From Gammaproteobacteria bacterium (lineage in GTDB: Bacteria > Pseudomonadota > Gammaproteobacteria > JABHGC01): a stretch of DNA of 64,000 bases. The stretch spans positions 1 to 64,000 of the forward strand of contig JALWTS010000028.1 in the NCBI GenBank assembly GCA_027077805.1, given 5' to 3'. The stretch's first letter is position 1. Every line of letters begins with the position of its first letter. The position numbers were made by a program, and so were the translations under genes. Positions 10,268 to 19,231 of this stretch are shown one piece after another. Under the pieces are notes generated by a model. That model was not told the DNA's origin. It made no database searches and worked only from the letters and a program-made list of their open reading frames with translations.

Positions 10268-10624
10268 TTAGTGATTTTTTGCTTTATATGCTTGATATTG
10301 TTGCCAGGCTTGTTGGGCTTTTTTTCGACTATTTTGATAGTGCTGGTATAAGATTTGATAATTAGTTTTCATTTGTTGGCTCATGGTGTCAGTGGAATCT
10401 GTCATGGCATTAATATAAGTTTGTAACTGGGCAAAACTTGCGTCTAAATGTTTGGTTTTATTGGGGTCTAATAAATCAACCAGTGGCAGGGTTTTAAATT
10501 TCCGTTGAATTTTTGCCACTTCAATTTGAAATTGAAATACTCGATCAGCATCGGTGTCAGCCTGACTAATGGCACTAAAACTGTAAAGTAAACAAAATGT
10601 GATAAAAGCAAAGATACGCATCAT
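10268..10624 (-). CDS. Small exported protein of unknown function
   Basis: I do not recognise this 118-residue protein. It begins with a convincing Sec signal peptide ('MMRIFAFITFCLLYSFSAIS', cleavage probably after 'SQA'). The mature part of about 95 residues is helical and rich in Gln, Lys and Ala, with a Tyr/Gln-rich C-terminus ('QQAWQQYQAYKAKNH'), and it has no cysteine. It is therefore probably a periplasmic helical protein. It lies 9 bp upstream of murJ on the same strand and may be co-transcribed with it. Confidence 0.65.
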   Translation of the reverse strand: MMRIFAFITFCLLYSFSAISQADTDADRVFQFQIEVAKIQRKFKTLPLVDLLDPNKTKHLDASFAQLQTYINAMTDSTDTMSQQMKTNYQILYQHYQNSRKKAQQAWQQYQAYKAKNH

Positions 10625-10736
10625 GATATGATTAATTGTGATTAAAAAATAAGCATATCATAGCTTAGGTTTTTTTTGTAGCATTACTACTCGTCTTAGC
10701 TTAAGCTGATGATCAGTAGAATGGTTAATTGAATTT

Positions 10737-11525
10737 ATGTTATTACTCTCGTTTTATGATTTAGCCCTAGTATCCTTATGGATTGTCCTACTTGCGGGTA
10801 TATCTATGCTTATGTCCTTAGGGTTAGCACGTTCTTTAATCATCGCCTCATTACGTGCGATTTTGCAATTATCATTACTAGGATTTGTGTTACAAAAAGT
10901 ATTTGCTGCCACTGATTGGTTTTGGGTTGTGGGAATTGCGATTATCATGATGGTCATTGCCAGTTATGAAATTTTAGCAAGACAGCAATATCGTTTAGGT
11001 TCTATTGGCATTGCGATGACCAGTTTGGCTATTGTATTGCCCAGTTTATTGGTATTATCTCAAATCGTCGCTTTGGTTTTAGAATTACAACCTTGGTATC
11101 AACCCCAGTATTTTTTGCCATTACTGGGCATTTTATTAGGCAATGCCATGAACGGCATTGCCGTCGGATTAAATTATTTATTACAGCAGATTAAATTACA
11201 ACCGCCCCAAATTGAAGGCAAATTGATTTTGGGGCAAACTTGGCAACAAGCTACCCAAGCTATTCGTAAATCAGCGATTTATCAAGGCATGATTCCCATG
11301 ATTAATACCATGAATGTGGCAGGCATTGTCAGCATTCCTGGGATGATGACGGGACAGATCATGGCAGGTGCTGATCCTTTAGAAGCCGCTAAATATCAGA
11401 TGATGATTTTATTCACGATTACTGCTGTGGCAGGTTTGGGCTGTTTATTAGCAGTATCTTTATCTTGTTATTATCTATTTGATCAACGCCATCGTTTATG
11501 TTTAGAGCGGTTACAAGGTCATTAA
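10737..11525 (+). CDS. fetB: FetB-like ABC transporter permease (UPF0014)
   Basis: The 262-residue protein has about seven hydrophobic segments and the conserved blocks of the UPF0014/FetB family: 'ASLRAILQLSLLGFVLQ' near residue 40, 'LGILLGNAMNGIAVGLN' near 135, and 'PMINTMNVAGIVSIPGMMTG' near 190. In E. coli FetAB is associated with iron export and peroxide tolerance. FetA, the ATPase normally encoded next to fetB, is not in this neighbourhood. The gene lies alone on the plus strand and converges on nhaD with a 7-bp gap. The family call is strong; iron as the substrate is by analogy only. Confidence 0.85.
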   Translation: MLLLSFYDLALVSLWIVLLAGISMLMSLGLARSLIIASLRAILQLSLLGFVLQKVFAATDWFWVVGIAIIMMVIASYEILARQQYRLGSIGIAMTSLAIVLPSLLVLSQIVALVLELQPWYQPQYFLPLLGILLGNAMNGIAVGLNYLLQQIKLQPPQIEGKLILGQTWQQATQAIRKSAIYQGMIPMINTMNVAGIVSIPGMMTGQIMAGADPLEAAKYQMMILFTITAVAGLGCLLAVSLSCYYLFDQRHRLCLERLQGH

Positions 11526-11532
11526 TGAATGT

Positions 11533-12948
11533 TTAGTGAAAATAACGGCTATTAATTAAAAAATGTAAACCAATACTAGTGGCATACCCTAAGGCAATCA
11601 CAGGTGTCCATTTTAAATGCCCAAAAAAAGTGTACATGCCTCTGGCTTGACCCATTAAAGCAACCCCTGCTGCCGAACCAATGGATAATAAACTACCACC
11701 AACACCCGCCGTTAAAGTAACTAATAACCATTGACCGTGCGACATATCGGGTTGCATGCTTAATACTGCAAACATGACAGGAATATTATCAACGATTGCA
11801 GATAACAATCCGACCAAAACATTCGCATAAGTTGCCCCTAATTGTTGATACATTAAAGTCGAGCTGAGTTCCAAATAACCAATAAAACCCAAACCACCCA
11901 CTGACATGACCACACCATAAAAGAATAATAAAGTATCCCATTCGGAACGGGCAACTTTATCAAAAATATCAAATGGGGTGGCGTCTTCAACATCACGTTT
12001 AAAGGTTAATGGGTTACTATTATCATCATTGCGTTTTTGATTTTTATAACGCATTTTTAAATAAAAACCAAAAAATTGCAGGTATGCTAATCCTGTCATC
12101 ATGCCTAGTACAGGTGGTAAATGCCAAAAATTATGCACGCTTACAGCGGTAACAATGGTGAATAGAAACAACACAATAATACGTTTTGCACCAACTTTCA
12201 TGCCTACCATTTTACCACTGGCTGTCGGTGTCTCTTTCGGAATGGCAAAACTCATAATAATCGCAGGGATTAAATAATTAGCAACAGACGGTAAAAATAA
12301 GGCAAAAAACTCTTGAAATTTTACCATGCCTTTTTGCCAGACCATCAAAGTGGTAATATCACCAAATGGACTAAACGCCCCGCCTGCATTGGCAGCCACC
12401 ACAATGCTAATACAGCTGAGTAAAACAAATTTAGGTTTTTCACTGCCAACCGCCATGACCACGGCACACATGACTAATGCGGTGGTTAAATTATCGGCAA
12501 CGGGTGATAATAGAAAGGCTAAACAACCCGTGATCCAAAATAATTGTTGATAACTAAAACCACGATTAATCATCCATGAACGTAAGGCATCAAATACTTG
12601 ACGTTCTTCCATGGCATTGATATAAGTCATTGCAACCATTAGGAATAAAAACAATTCCGCATATTCTAAAAGATTATGGCGAAACGCCTGTTCCACTAAG
12701 GTCGCTTGTTCACCATAGACGATAGCAATGCCGATCCAAATTAAACCTGCGGCTAAAATCACGGGTTTAGATTTGCGTAAATGGATAAATTCTTCCATCA
12801 TCACAAAGACATAAGCAAAGGCAAAAATACCAATAGCCGTGTAACCCATCCAATGTTGGGTTAGGTCTAATGGTTTGCCTGTTATTTCTGTACTCCAAGC
12901 GAATAAAGGGACGCATGACATTAGCAATAAGGTAATAATTTTTAACAT
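11533..12948 (-). CDS. nhaD: Na+/H+ antiporter NhaD
   Basis: NhaD exchanges sodium for protons and belongs to the ion transporter superfamily. The protein starts with a signal-like hydrophobic segment ('MLKIITLLLMSCVPLFAWS'), then ~12 membrane segments. Characteristic blocks are 'FVMMEEFIHLRKSKPV', 'LSPVADNLTTALVMCAVVMA', 'AANAGGAFSPFGDITTLMVW' and 'AIVDNIPVMFAVLSM'. I prefer the ATG at 12948 (471 residues) because a GGGA ribosome-binding sequence precedes it; an ATG at 12960 would add four residues and has no clear ribosome-binding site. It follows the SLC13-type permease by about 20 bp on the same strand, so the two ion transporters are probably co-transcribed. Confidence 0.92.
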   Translation of the reverse strand: MLKIITLLLMSCVPLFAWSTEITGKPLDLTQHWMGYTAIGIFAFAYVFVMMEEFIHLRKSKPVILAAGLIWIGIAIVYGEQATLVEQAFRHNLLEYAELFLFLMVAMTYINAMEERQVFDALRSWMINRGFSYQQLFWITGCLAFLLSPVADNLTTALVMCAVVMAVGSEKPKFVLLSCISIVVAANAGGAFSPFGDITTLMVWQKGMVKFQEFFALFLPSVANYLIPAIIMSFAIPKETPTASGKMVGMKVGAKRIIVLFLFTIVTAVSVHNFWHLPPVLGMMTGLAYLQFFGFYLKMRYKNQKRNDDNSNPLTFKRDVEDATPFDIFDKVARSEWDTLLFFYGVVMSVGGLGFIGYLELSSTLMYQQLGATYANVLVGLLSAIVDNIPVMFAVLSMQPDMSHGQWLLVTLTAGVGGSLLSIGSAAGVALMGQARGMYTFFGHLKWTPVIALGYATSIGLHFLINSRYFH

Positions 12949-12969
12949 AAATAATCCCATTTTTTAGAA

Positions 12970-14826
12970 TTAAAATATAATGTTTAACATGACCATTATG
13001 ACAACTAAAAATAGTCCTGTCATAATCCCGCCTGCTCGTATAAAGTCTGTTACTTTATAACCAGCGGGTCCCATAATTAAGGCATTGACTTGGTGAGTGG
13101 GGATGATAAATGAATTAGAGGTAGCAAGGCCAACGGTTAAGGCAAAGACCGCAGGATTTGCACCCGTGCCAACCGCAATATTAACCGCTAAGGGGACAAG
13201 TAATACCGTTGCCCCAACATTTGACATGACTAAGGTAAAAAAGGTTGCGAGTACACCAATTGCTAATTGAATCCCCCAAATAGGTGCCCAGTCAAGAATC
13301 TTGAGTGTATGATGGGCGATCCAAGCTGCGGTGCCTGTGGTCTCCACGGCTAAACCTAAGGGAATTAAACTTGCCAATAAAAATACCGTTTTCCAATCTA
13401 CTGCTTTATAAGCCTCATCAATTTCGATCACGCCTGTTACGATCATGCCAACGGCTCCTGTTAATAATGCCACGGATAATTTTAAATCTGAAAATAATAC
13501 TAAGCCCAGTGCAACGGCAAAAAAGAATAAGCCGTAATACAATTTATGCGGACGTGTTTCATCATGGGGAAAATCAGTGGCAATCACAAAGTTACGGTCT
13601 TTTGCCAACTTGCCTAAATCTTTCCAAGTACTGTGAACGACTAGGGTATCCCCAGATTGAAATTTGATATGACGTAAATCCGTACTAATGGTTTGATTAT
13701 TACGATGAATTGCCAATACACTGATGCCGTAGCGTTTTCTAATTTTTATTTCATGAATCGATTGACCAATTAGCTTAGAATTAGGATGGATAACCACTTC
13801 AGAAATACCCGAACTAGTAACGCTTAATGCTTCATTAAACTCTTCTAAACTGGAACGTACTTCTAATTTATGTTGTTTGGCAAATGCAGTGGCACTTGCT
13901 TCATTTGCCATAACGGCAAGTTCAGTTCCAACCCAAATTTCGGCATCTCTACCTGGGGCAATATCTATTTCATCCGCATTTTTAATGGCTAAAATTTTAA
14001 TGCTGAGGTTTTTTTCTTCAAGTTCTAATAATCGCAAGCCCGCTAAATCGCTTTCTAGCGTTACCTGCATTTCATAAATAGAACCCGTAATACCATAGAG
14101 TTTTTCAAAATATTCATTGGTAGAGTTAGAGTGAACCGTCTTTTGTTTCGCATCAGGCAATAGGACACGAGCGAATATCACGAAATACAGGATGCCAGTG
14201 GCAATTAATGCGAGACCAATGGGGGTTACGGCAAATAAACCAAAGGTATCCATGGGTACTAAGCCTTGAGCTTCTAAAGATTTGTTCGAGGTCAAAATTA
14301 AATCGTTTAATAAAATTAGGGGACTTGAACCCACCATGGTTACGGTACCACCTAAAATCGCACAAAATCCTATAGGCATTAACAAATGAGATAAAGGAAT
14401 ATGCGTACGGCGAGAAATACGGTTAGCCACGGGGAGAAATAAAGCGGCTGCCCCTACATTCTGCATAAAGCTGGAAATAATGCCAACAGTAGAAGAAAGA
14501 ATGGTAATAATTCGGCTTTCCGTGTTACCTCCAAATTGTAAAATTTTAGTGGCAACGATTGCCATGACTCCCGTTTTATCTAAACCTGCTCCTATGATCA
14601 TCACTGCAATAATAGAAATCACCGCATTACTCGCAAAGCCATTAAATAAATCCTTAGCAGGGATTAAACCATCATAACCGGGGATTAAACCCGTTAATCC
14701 AATTATCACCATAACTAAAATAGCTGCAACATCAACACGGACGATTTCTGAAACAAATAAATAAATAGTAAAGGCAAGAATGGCAAGGACTGCCATCATT
14801 TCAGTGCTAAGGGTGATTGTCTCCAT
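12970..14826 (-). CDS. SLC13/DASS family permease with RCK_C (TrkA-C) domains
   Basis: This 618-residue membrane protein has two blocks of hydrophobic segments (residues ~10-200 and ~400-618) around a soluble insert of ~190 residues. The transmembrane blocks show the SLC13/ArsB-like repeats 'QNVGAAALFLPVANRIS' and 'MSNVGATVLLVPLAVNIAVG', and 'TSNSFIIPTHQVNALIMGP' near the C-terminus. The central part contains two TrkA-C/RCK_C-like regulatory modules ('LRLLELEEKNLSIKILAIK' and 'RKRYGISVLAIHRN'). Relatives transport sulfate, dicarboxylates or other anions; the exact substrate is unknown. The ATG at 14826 is chosen because an AGGA ribosome-binding site lies just upstream; the frame stays open to 14868. 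Sulfate is a plausible substrate if the organism oxidises sulfur, but that is inference. Confidence 0.85.
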   Translation of the reverse strand: METITLSTEMMAVLAILAFTIYLFVSEIVRVDVAAILVMVIIGLTGLIPGYDGLIPAKDLFNGFASNAVISIIAVMIIGAGLDKTGVMAIVATKILQFGGNTESRIITILSSTVGIISSFMQNVGAAALFLPVANRISRRTHIPLSHLLMPIGFCAILGGTVTMVGSSPLILLNDLILTSNKSLEAQGLVPMDTFGLFAVTPIGLALIATGILYFVIFARVLLPDAKQKTVHSNSTNEYFEKLYGITGSIYEMQVTLESDLAGLRLLELEEKNLSIKILAIKNADEIDIAPGRDAEIWVGTELAVMANEASATAFAKQHKLEVRSSLEEFNEALSVTSSGISEVVIHPNSKLIGQSIHEIKIRKRYGISVLAIHRNNQTISTDLRHIKFQSGDTLVVHSTWKDLGKLAKDRNFVIATDFPHDETRPHKLYYGLFFFAVALGLVLFSDLKLSVALLTGAVGMIVTGVIEIDEAYKAVDWKTVFLLASLIPLGLAVETTGTAAWIAHHTLKILDWAPIWGIQLAIGVLATFFTLVMSNVGATVLLVPLAVNIAVGTGANPAVFALTVGLATSNSFIIPTHQVNALIMGPAGYKVTDFIRAGGIMTGLFLVVIMVMLNIIF

Positions 14827-14925
14827 AATCTTTCCTGTCATTATTATAGTATGCCATAAAGAGGGCAATTTTAACGGACTTAGCTTGAAATTACCATGAT
14901 ATTAACATAGTACATTACTTTAGAT

Positions 14926-14954
14926 TTGACAAAACTCGCTATTTTGGTTCTAAT
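14926..14954 (+). promoter_or_regulatory. Sigma70-type promoter upstream of phosphoribulokinase
   Basis: A consensus -35 box TTGACA (14926-14931) is followed by a 17-base spacer and a -10-like TCTAAT (14949-14954, five of six matches to TATAAT). An AAGGAG ribosome-binding site lies just before the ATG at 14991. No operator sequence for a CbbR-type regulator could be identified by eye. Confidence 0.65.
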
Positions 14955-14990
14955 TTCGGGTTCTTTTTGAACTAATTTAAGGAGTCTTAA

Positions 14991-15863
14991 ATGTCTAGAA
15001 AACATCCTGTGATTGCGGTAACTGGCTCTTCTGGTGCGGGTACTACGACGGTTAAACGTGCTTTAGAACATATTTTTTATCGTACAAATATAAATGCGGT
15101 GATTGTGGAAGGGGATAGTTTTCATCGTTATGATCGGAAAGCGATGAAACAAATGATTTCGGAAGCCGTGAAACAGGGCAAAGACCTAAGTCATTTTGGG
15201 CCAGAGGCCAATTTATTTGACAAAATTGAAGAATTATTTAAAGTCTATGGGGAAACTGGACAGGGTAAAAAACGTTATTATTTGCATAGTGAAGAAGAAG
15301 CGGAACCTTATGGTCAAAATCCAGGGGAATTTACGCCTTGGCAAGACATTCCTGATAACACTGATTTATTATTTTATGAAGGTTTGCATGGTGGTATCAT
15401 TGATGACAAACTTGGGGTAAATATTGCTCAATATGTTGATTTATTGATTGGAGTAACACCGATTGTCAACCTAGAATGGATTCAAAAAATTCATAGAGAT
15501 AATGCCGAACGTGGTTATTCAGCAGATGCTATTGTAGATACGATCTTACGCCGTATGGATGATTATATTCATTATATTACGCCTCAGTTTTCCAATACTG
15601 ACATTAACTTCCAACGTGTCCCAACCGTTGATACTTCTAATCCATTTATTGCTAGAGATATTCCAACTCCTGATGAAAGTTTTGTGGTCATTCGTTTCCG
15701 TGATCCTAAGAAATTTAATATTGATTTTCCTTATTTACTGGACATGATTCCTAATTCATTTATGTCTCGACGTAATTCTATGGTGGTTCCTGGGGGCAAA
15801 ATGGGGTTTGCAATGGAATTGATTTTAGATCCAATTTTAGAGCAATTAATGTCTAGACGCTAA
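14991..15863 (+). CDS. prkB: Phosphoribulokinase (bacterial class I)
   Basis: Phosphoribulokinase uses ATP to convert ribulose 5-phosphate to ribulose 1,5-bisphosphate, the CO2 acceptor of the Calvin-Benson cycle. The 290-residue protein has the P-loop 'TGSSGAGTTTVKRA' (residues ~11-24), in which the usual Walker Lys is replaced as in other bacterial PRKs. It also has 'EGDSFHRYDR' (~40-49), 'LLFYEGLHGG' (~124) and 'INLEWIQKIHRD' (~158). A long block 'FQRVPTVDTSNPFIARDIP' (~205) is shared with the Rhodobacter enzyme. It is monocistronic, with its own promoter and a downstream hairpin, and no other Calvin-cycle gene is adjacent. Its presence argues for autotrophic capacity, but RuBisCO is not in this window. 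Confidence 0.96.
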   Translation: MSRKHPVIAVTGSSGAGTTTVKRALEHIFYRTNINAVIVEGDSFHRYDRKAMKQMISEAVKQGKDLSHFGPEANLFDKIEELFKVYGETGQGKKRYYLHSEEEAEPYGQNPGEFTPWQDIPDNTDLLFYEGLHGGIIDDKLGVNIAQYVDLLIGVTPIVNLEWIQKIHRDNAERGYSADAIVDTILRRMDDYIHYITPQFSNTDINFQRVPTVDTSNPFIARDIPTPDESFVVIRFRDPKKFNIDFPYLLDMIPNSFMSRRNSMVVPGGKMGFAMELILDPILEQLMSRR

Positions 15864-15920
15864 TTTTAGTGGGATTTTCTTTTATGCTAGCCTTTATTTT
15901 AGGCGTATTTCGCATTGTGA

Positions 15921-15946
15921 GTTGATATGCTGGCTAGCATATCAAC
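15921..15946. terminator. Hairpin between convergent prkB and nirN
   Basis: A perfect 11-bp inverted repeat (15921-15931 with 15936-15946) with a 4-base loop lies between the convergent ends of prkB (15863) and nirN (15966). Uridine tracts are weak on both sides (TTGCTTGTC on the plus side). It may act as a bidirectional terminator. Confidence 0.55.
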
Positions 15947-15965
15947 TTGCTTGTCTATTGTTCAA

Positions 15966-17525
15966 TCAATGACTAGTGCCTTCTAAATAGCGAGTTTTTA
16001 AATAAATATTATATTTCCCTGAAGGCTTTTTCATGGGTAGGCGAGTTACTTCTTCTAAGGTATGGCTGTCATACACAATAATTGCACCATCCTCTTCCCA
16101 AATGCTTAACAAAGCATAACGACCGTCTTTGGTAAATTCAACATGGGCAGAAGTTTTATTGGGGATAGGTTTTAAAGTTTTCACGATTGCTAGGCTTTGT
16201 TTGTCAATGATGTGAATCGCATCTTTATTGGGGCCAAAAAATACGTCTGTCCAAGCATAAGGGGAATTTGGATGGCTACGCAAAAAGAATCCCGGTCCTA
16301 AAGTGGGCAGTTGTTTAATAATTTTCCAGTTGCTTTGATCAATAATACTAATTAAACCCGTTTTTAAATTGGGTGTGGCTAAAACACGGGTATTATTATA
16401 ATCCCAACTAATGCCTGACCCCAAATGAGGTAAGCCTTGGATTGGGATTTCAGCAATCGTTCGACCCACGAATAAATTTACTACTTGTACAGGACTTGGC
16501 TGTTGGGTTTGACTAGAACGAGCCGACCCTAAAATATGTTGGTAATTTTGATCAAAAAAGAAATCGTCCAAATAATGCGTTAAATGAATTTTACGGATAG
16601 CAAATTTTTCCGTTTGGGCAATGCCTTCTTGGTATTGATAGTCATGGACTAAGCCTTGATAAATGGGTTCTTTAGGGGCTTGATAATAGATCTCCCAGAT
16701 TTCAGGTAAGTCTTTAAGTGCCACAATAAAACTGTGTCTTGGCGGTGCGGTATAGACGGCACTCACTCGTGAGCTTTGACCAAAATCATTGCGAACAGGG
16801 ATGATTTTAATTGGGCTTAAGTCATTGGCATCTAAAATCACCAGATTATGAGGGAAATAATTACCGACTAAAATGTAGTGATCATCTGCGGATAAAGCAA
16901 TATTCCGTGTGTTAATGCCTGCGCGAATTTCAGCCACAGTTTTAAGATTATATAAATCAATTTTGCTAATCCAACCATTGCGTGAGGATAAATAAACATA
17001 ACGGCCATCACTGGAATATTTTGGCCCACCATGTAACACAGGGCGAGTTTTAATTCGAGTAATGACTTTGAAATTATTACCATCTAAAAGGCTAATATAA
17101 TGGTCTGCCAATTCTACCACTACGAATAGATTGAGATAATCTTGCGTTTTGAAAATGGGTTGAGAAGCGAGGGTATCAGGGTTGGGATACAGCCATTGGG
17201 TTGCCAGCATTTGCTCTTTCTCCCACTTGGGTGGGGGAGTTAAGGGGGTATATATATCGTCAATGAGTTGTTTAATTTGTGCGGTGCTGAGTTGCGGAAA
17301 GGCAGGCATTTGACTAGCGTTACGCCCATTGCGAATGACTTGTTTCGCTTGTTCAGGGGATAAGCGACCTAAGTTTTCAGGCAATAATGCAGGGCCCATT
17401 AGTCCCAAGCGATTTTTCCCATGACAATTGGCACAGTATTGTTGATAAAGGTTTGACGCTGGCATTGCTGCTGTCGCAACTAGCCAGTAAAAAATTAACC
17501 ATAGTTTGAATTGCAATTTAAGCAT
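15966..17525 (-). CDS. nirN: NirN, cytochrome c / heme d1-binding protein
   Basis: NirN is a periplasmic paralogue of cytochrome cd1 that in Pseudomonas acts late in heme d1 maturation, oxidising dihydro-heme d1. The protein has a signal peptide ('MLKLQFKLWLIFYWLVATAA'), a class I cytochrome c domain with 'CANCHG' at residues 31-36, and a C-terminal eight-bladed propeller typical of NirS/NirF ('YVYLSSRNGWISKIDL', 'HVEFTKDGRYALLSIWEED'). I choose the ATG at 17525 (519 residues): upstream extension of the frame gives a basic N-terminus with no signal peptide, whereas this start gives a clean one and overlaps the nirJ stop by 8 bp, indicating translational coupling. It is the last gene of the nir operon. 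Confidence 0.92.
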   Translation of the reverse strand: MLKLQFKLWLIFYWLVATAAMPASNLYQQYCANCHGKNRLGLMGPALLPENLGRLSPEQAKQVIRNGRNASQMPAFPQLSTAQIKQLIDDIYTPLTPPPKWEKEQMLATQWLYPNPDTLASQPIFKTQDYLNLFVVVELADHYISLLDGNNFKVITRIKTRPVLHGGPKYSSDGRYVYLSSRNGWISKIDLYNLKTVAEIRAGINTRNIALSADDHYILVGNYFPHNLVILDANDLSPIKIIPVRNDFGQSSRVSAVYTAPPRHSFIVALKDLPEIWEIYYQAPKEPIYQGLVHDYQYQEGIAQTEKFAIRKIHLTHYLDDFFFDQNYQHILGSARSSQTQQPSPVQVVNLFVGRTIAEIPIQGLPHLGSGISWDYNNTRVLATPNLKTGLISIIDQSNWKIIKQLPTLGPGFFLRSHPNSPYAWTDVFFGPNKDAIHIIDKQSLAIVKTLKPIPNKTSAHVEFTKDGRYALLSIWEEDGAIIVYDSHTLEEVTRLPMKKPSGKYNIYLKTRYLEGTSH

Positions 17526-18732
17526 GTTGGGTTTTTTCGGTCTTTTTCTGTTGTTTAGAATAAGGGGTAACTTTAAGTCTAGTTTGGGCATAAGACACGC
17601 CAATTTCATTATCAGTTAAATAACAACCGGGGTCTTCTGCCCAAGCATTGTTTGTCAATTGATAAGCCCGTACTCTCGTATTACCACCACAAATGGCTTG
17701 GTATTGACACGCATGACAACGACCTTGCAAGGGTCTCGGGGACTGTTTCAGGCCTGCCATCAATGGATCAGAATGATCTTGCCATATCTTAGAAAAGGGG
17801 CGTTGTTTCACATTACCTAAAGGATAATCCCACCAAAAGGTGTCAGGGTGAACCTCGCCAAGATTATCAATATTAGCGATATTCACACCTGAGGAATTAC
17901 CACCCCATTGTTGTAAGCGTTGTTTAATATGGTCTGCCTTGTCAGGGTAATGCTGGCTTACCCAGTGATAAAAATAAACCCCGTCTGCGTCATTATTCCC
18001 TGTAACGTATTCTTTGGGCTGATTCGTTTGCAGTTGTTGCCAACAAGTATGAAATAATAAATCTAGGCTTTGACGAGTCATTTGATAATTGGCATCGTCC
18101 TGACGGTTGCGATTGCCACGACCACTATAATTTAAATGGGATAAGTAAAATTTATCAATATTATAGCATTGCATTAATTGCAATATGGCCGGAAATTCCT
18201 TGGCATTATCTTGGGTTAGGGTAAAGCGTAAGCCAACCTTAATGCCGTGTTGCTGGCATAATGCTATGGCTTGCATTGAGGCAGCAAATGCCCCTGTTTG
18301 TCGCCGAAATTTATCATGGGTGGTTTCTAAACCATCAATACTAATCCCAACATAATTAAAACCAATTTCAGCAATGGCATTAATATTCGCTTGGGTGATC
18401 AAGGTGCCATTCGTTGATAAACCCACATAAAATCCCATGGCTTTGGCACGTTTGGCAATGGTATAAATATGGGGATGTAATAAGGGTTCGCCACCTGATA
18501 AAATCAACACGGGCACATGAAAGGCTTTGAGATCATCCATTACGGTATCAATTTGTTCTAAGCTTAATTCCCCTGGAAAGTTTTTATCCGCAGAAATCGA
18601 ATAACAATGTTTACAGGTTAAATTACAACGGCGGATTAAATTCCAGATAACCACAGGGCCTTTCGGTTTGCGTAGGGGGACGCGACTAGGGGTGATTAAT
18701 TCTTGCATCATTTGGGTTACACGAAACATCAA
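17518..18732 (-). CDS. nirJ: Heme d1 biosynthesis radical SAM protein NirJ
   Basis: NirJ catalyses radical chemistry that replaces the propionate side chains of the heme d1 precursor on rings A and B with oxo groups. The protein (404 residues) has the radical-SAM cluster motif 'CNLTCKHCYS' (~36-45), the SAM-binding 'LSGGEPLLHP' (~79), and a C-terminal auxiliary-cluster region with 'GRCHACQYQAICGGNTRVRA' (~345). It lies between nirH (13-bp gap) and nirN (8-bp overlap) in the nir operon, which settles the assignment among the related radical-SAM families (PqqE, AhbC/AhbD). Confidence 0.96.
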   Translation of the reverse strand: MMFRVTQMMQELITPSRVPLRKPKGPVVIWNLIRRCNLTCKHCYSISADKNFPGELSLEQIDTVMDDLKAFHVPVLILSGGEPLLHPHIYTIAKRAKAMGFYVGLSTNGTLITQANINAIAEIGFNYVGISIDGLETTHDKFRRQTGAFAASMQAIALCQQHGIKVGLRFTLTQDNAKEFPAILQLMQCYNIDKFYLSHLNYSGRGNRNRQDDANYQMTRQSLDLLFHTCWQQLQTNQPKEYVTGNNDADGVYFYHWVSQHYPDKADHIKQRLQQWGGNSSGVNIANIDNLGEVHPDTFWWDYPLGNVKQRPFSKIWQDHSDPLMAGLKQSPRPLQGRCHACQYQAICGGNTRVRAYQLTNNAWAEDPGCYLTDNEIGVSYAQTRLKVTPYSKQQKKTEKTQHA

Positions 18733-18745
18733 AAATTCCTTTGGG

Positions 18746-19231
18746 TTACGGATTAAGGCGTAAGCCAGTTTTTTTTAAGATTTTACTGCTATATAGCAAT
18801 TCATAGCGTTGGTAATGGGGTTGTAACTGTTGCTTGATTTGTTGAATTTGAGTGTGAATCGTACTTTTATCTTTGGCATGCAACATGATAAATAAGTTAT
18901 AAGGCCAGATGGGTAAATGTCGTGGTCGTTGATAGCAATGGCTAACAAATGGTAATTGTGCCATTTTTTCACCTAAGGCATCAATAAAATCGTCATCTAT
19001 GTCCCAAACCGACATAGCATTAGCCGTATAACCCAATTTATAGTGGTTGGGTACAACGGCAATGCGACGAATAATACCGCATTGGATAAATTGTTCCAGT
19101 TTGGCAATAACTTGCTGTTCCGTTAATTGTAATTGTTGAGCAAGCTGTTGATAAGGCTTGGCACATAAAGGCAAACCTGCTTGGGTGGCTAAAATAAGCT
19201 GTTTATCAGTGGCCGACAATTGTTTCATCAT
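18746..19231 (-). CDS. nirH: NirH-type siroheme decarboxylase subunit (AsnC-like)
   Basis: One of four Lrp/AsnC-like proteins in the operon that together decarboxylate siroheme to 12,18-didecarboxysiroheme for heme d1. At 161 residues it has an N-terminal winged-helix-like part ('LQLTEQQVIAKLEQF...GIIRRIAVV') and an AsnC-type ligand-binding domain with 'YTANAMSVWDID' and 'RPRHLPIWPYNLFIMLHAK'. These motifs match the product of 19670-20185, forming the L/H pair. The letter H follows from position in the conserved order D-L-G-H. The start overlaps the nirG stop (ATGATGA arrangement). Confidence 0.87.
   Translation of the reverse strand: MMKQLSATDKQLILATQAGLPLCAKPYQQLAQQLQLTEQQVIAKLEQFIQCGIIRRIAVVPNHYKLGYTANAMSVWDIDDDFIDALGEKMAQLPFVSHCYQRPRHLPIWPYNLFIMLHAKDKSTIHTQIQQIKQQLQPHYQRYELLYSSKILKKTGLRLNP

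Noticed and set aside
13305..13667. 120-codon plus-strand frame inside the SLC13-type permease gene
   Set aside because: It is antisense to conserved transmembrane and RCK coding sequence and has no domain or start signals.
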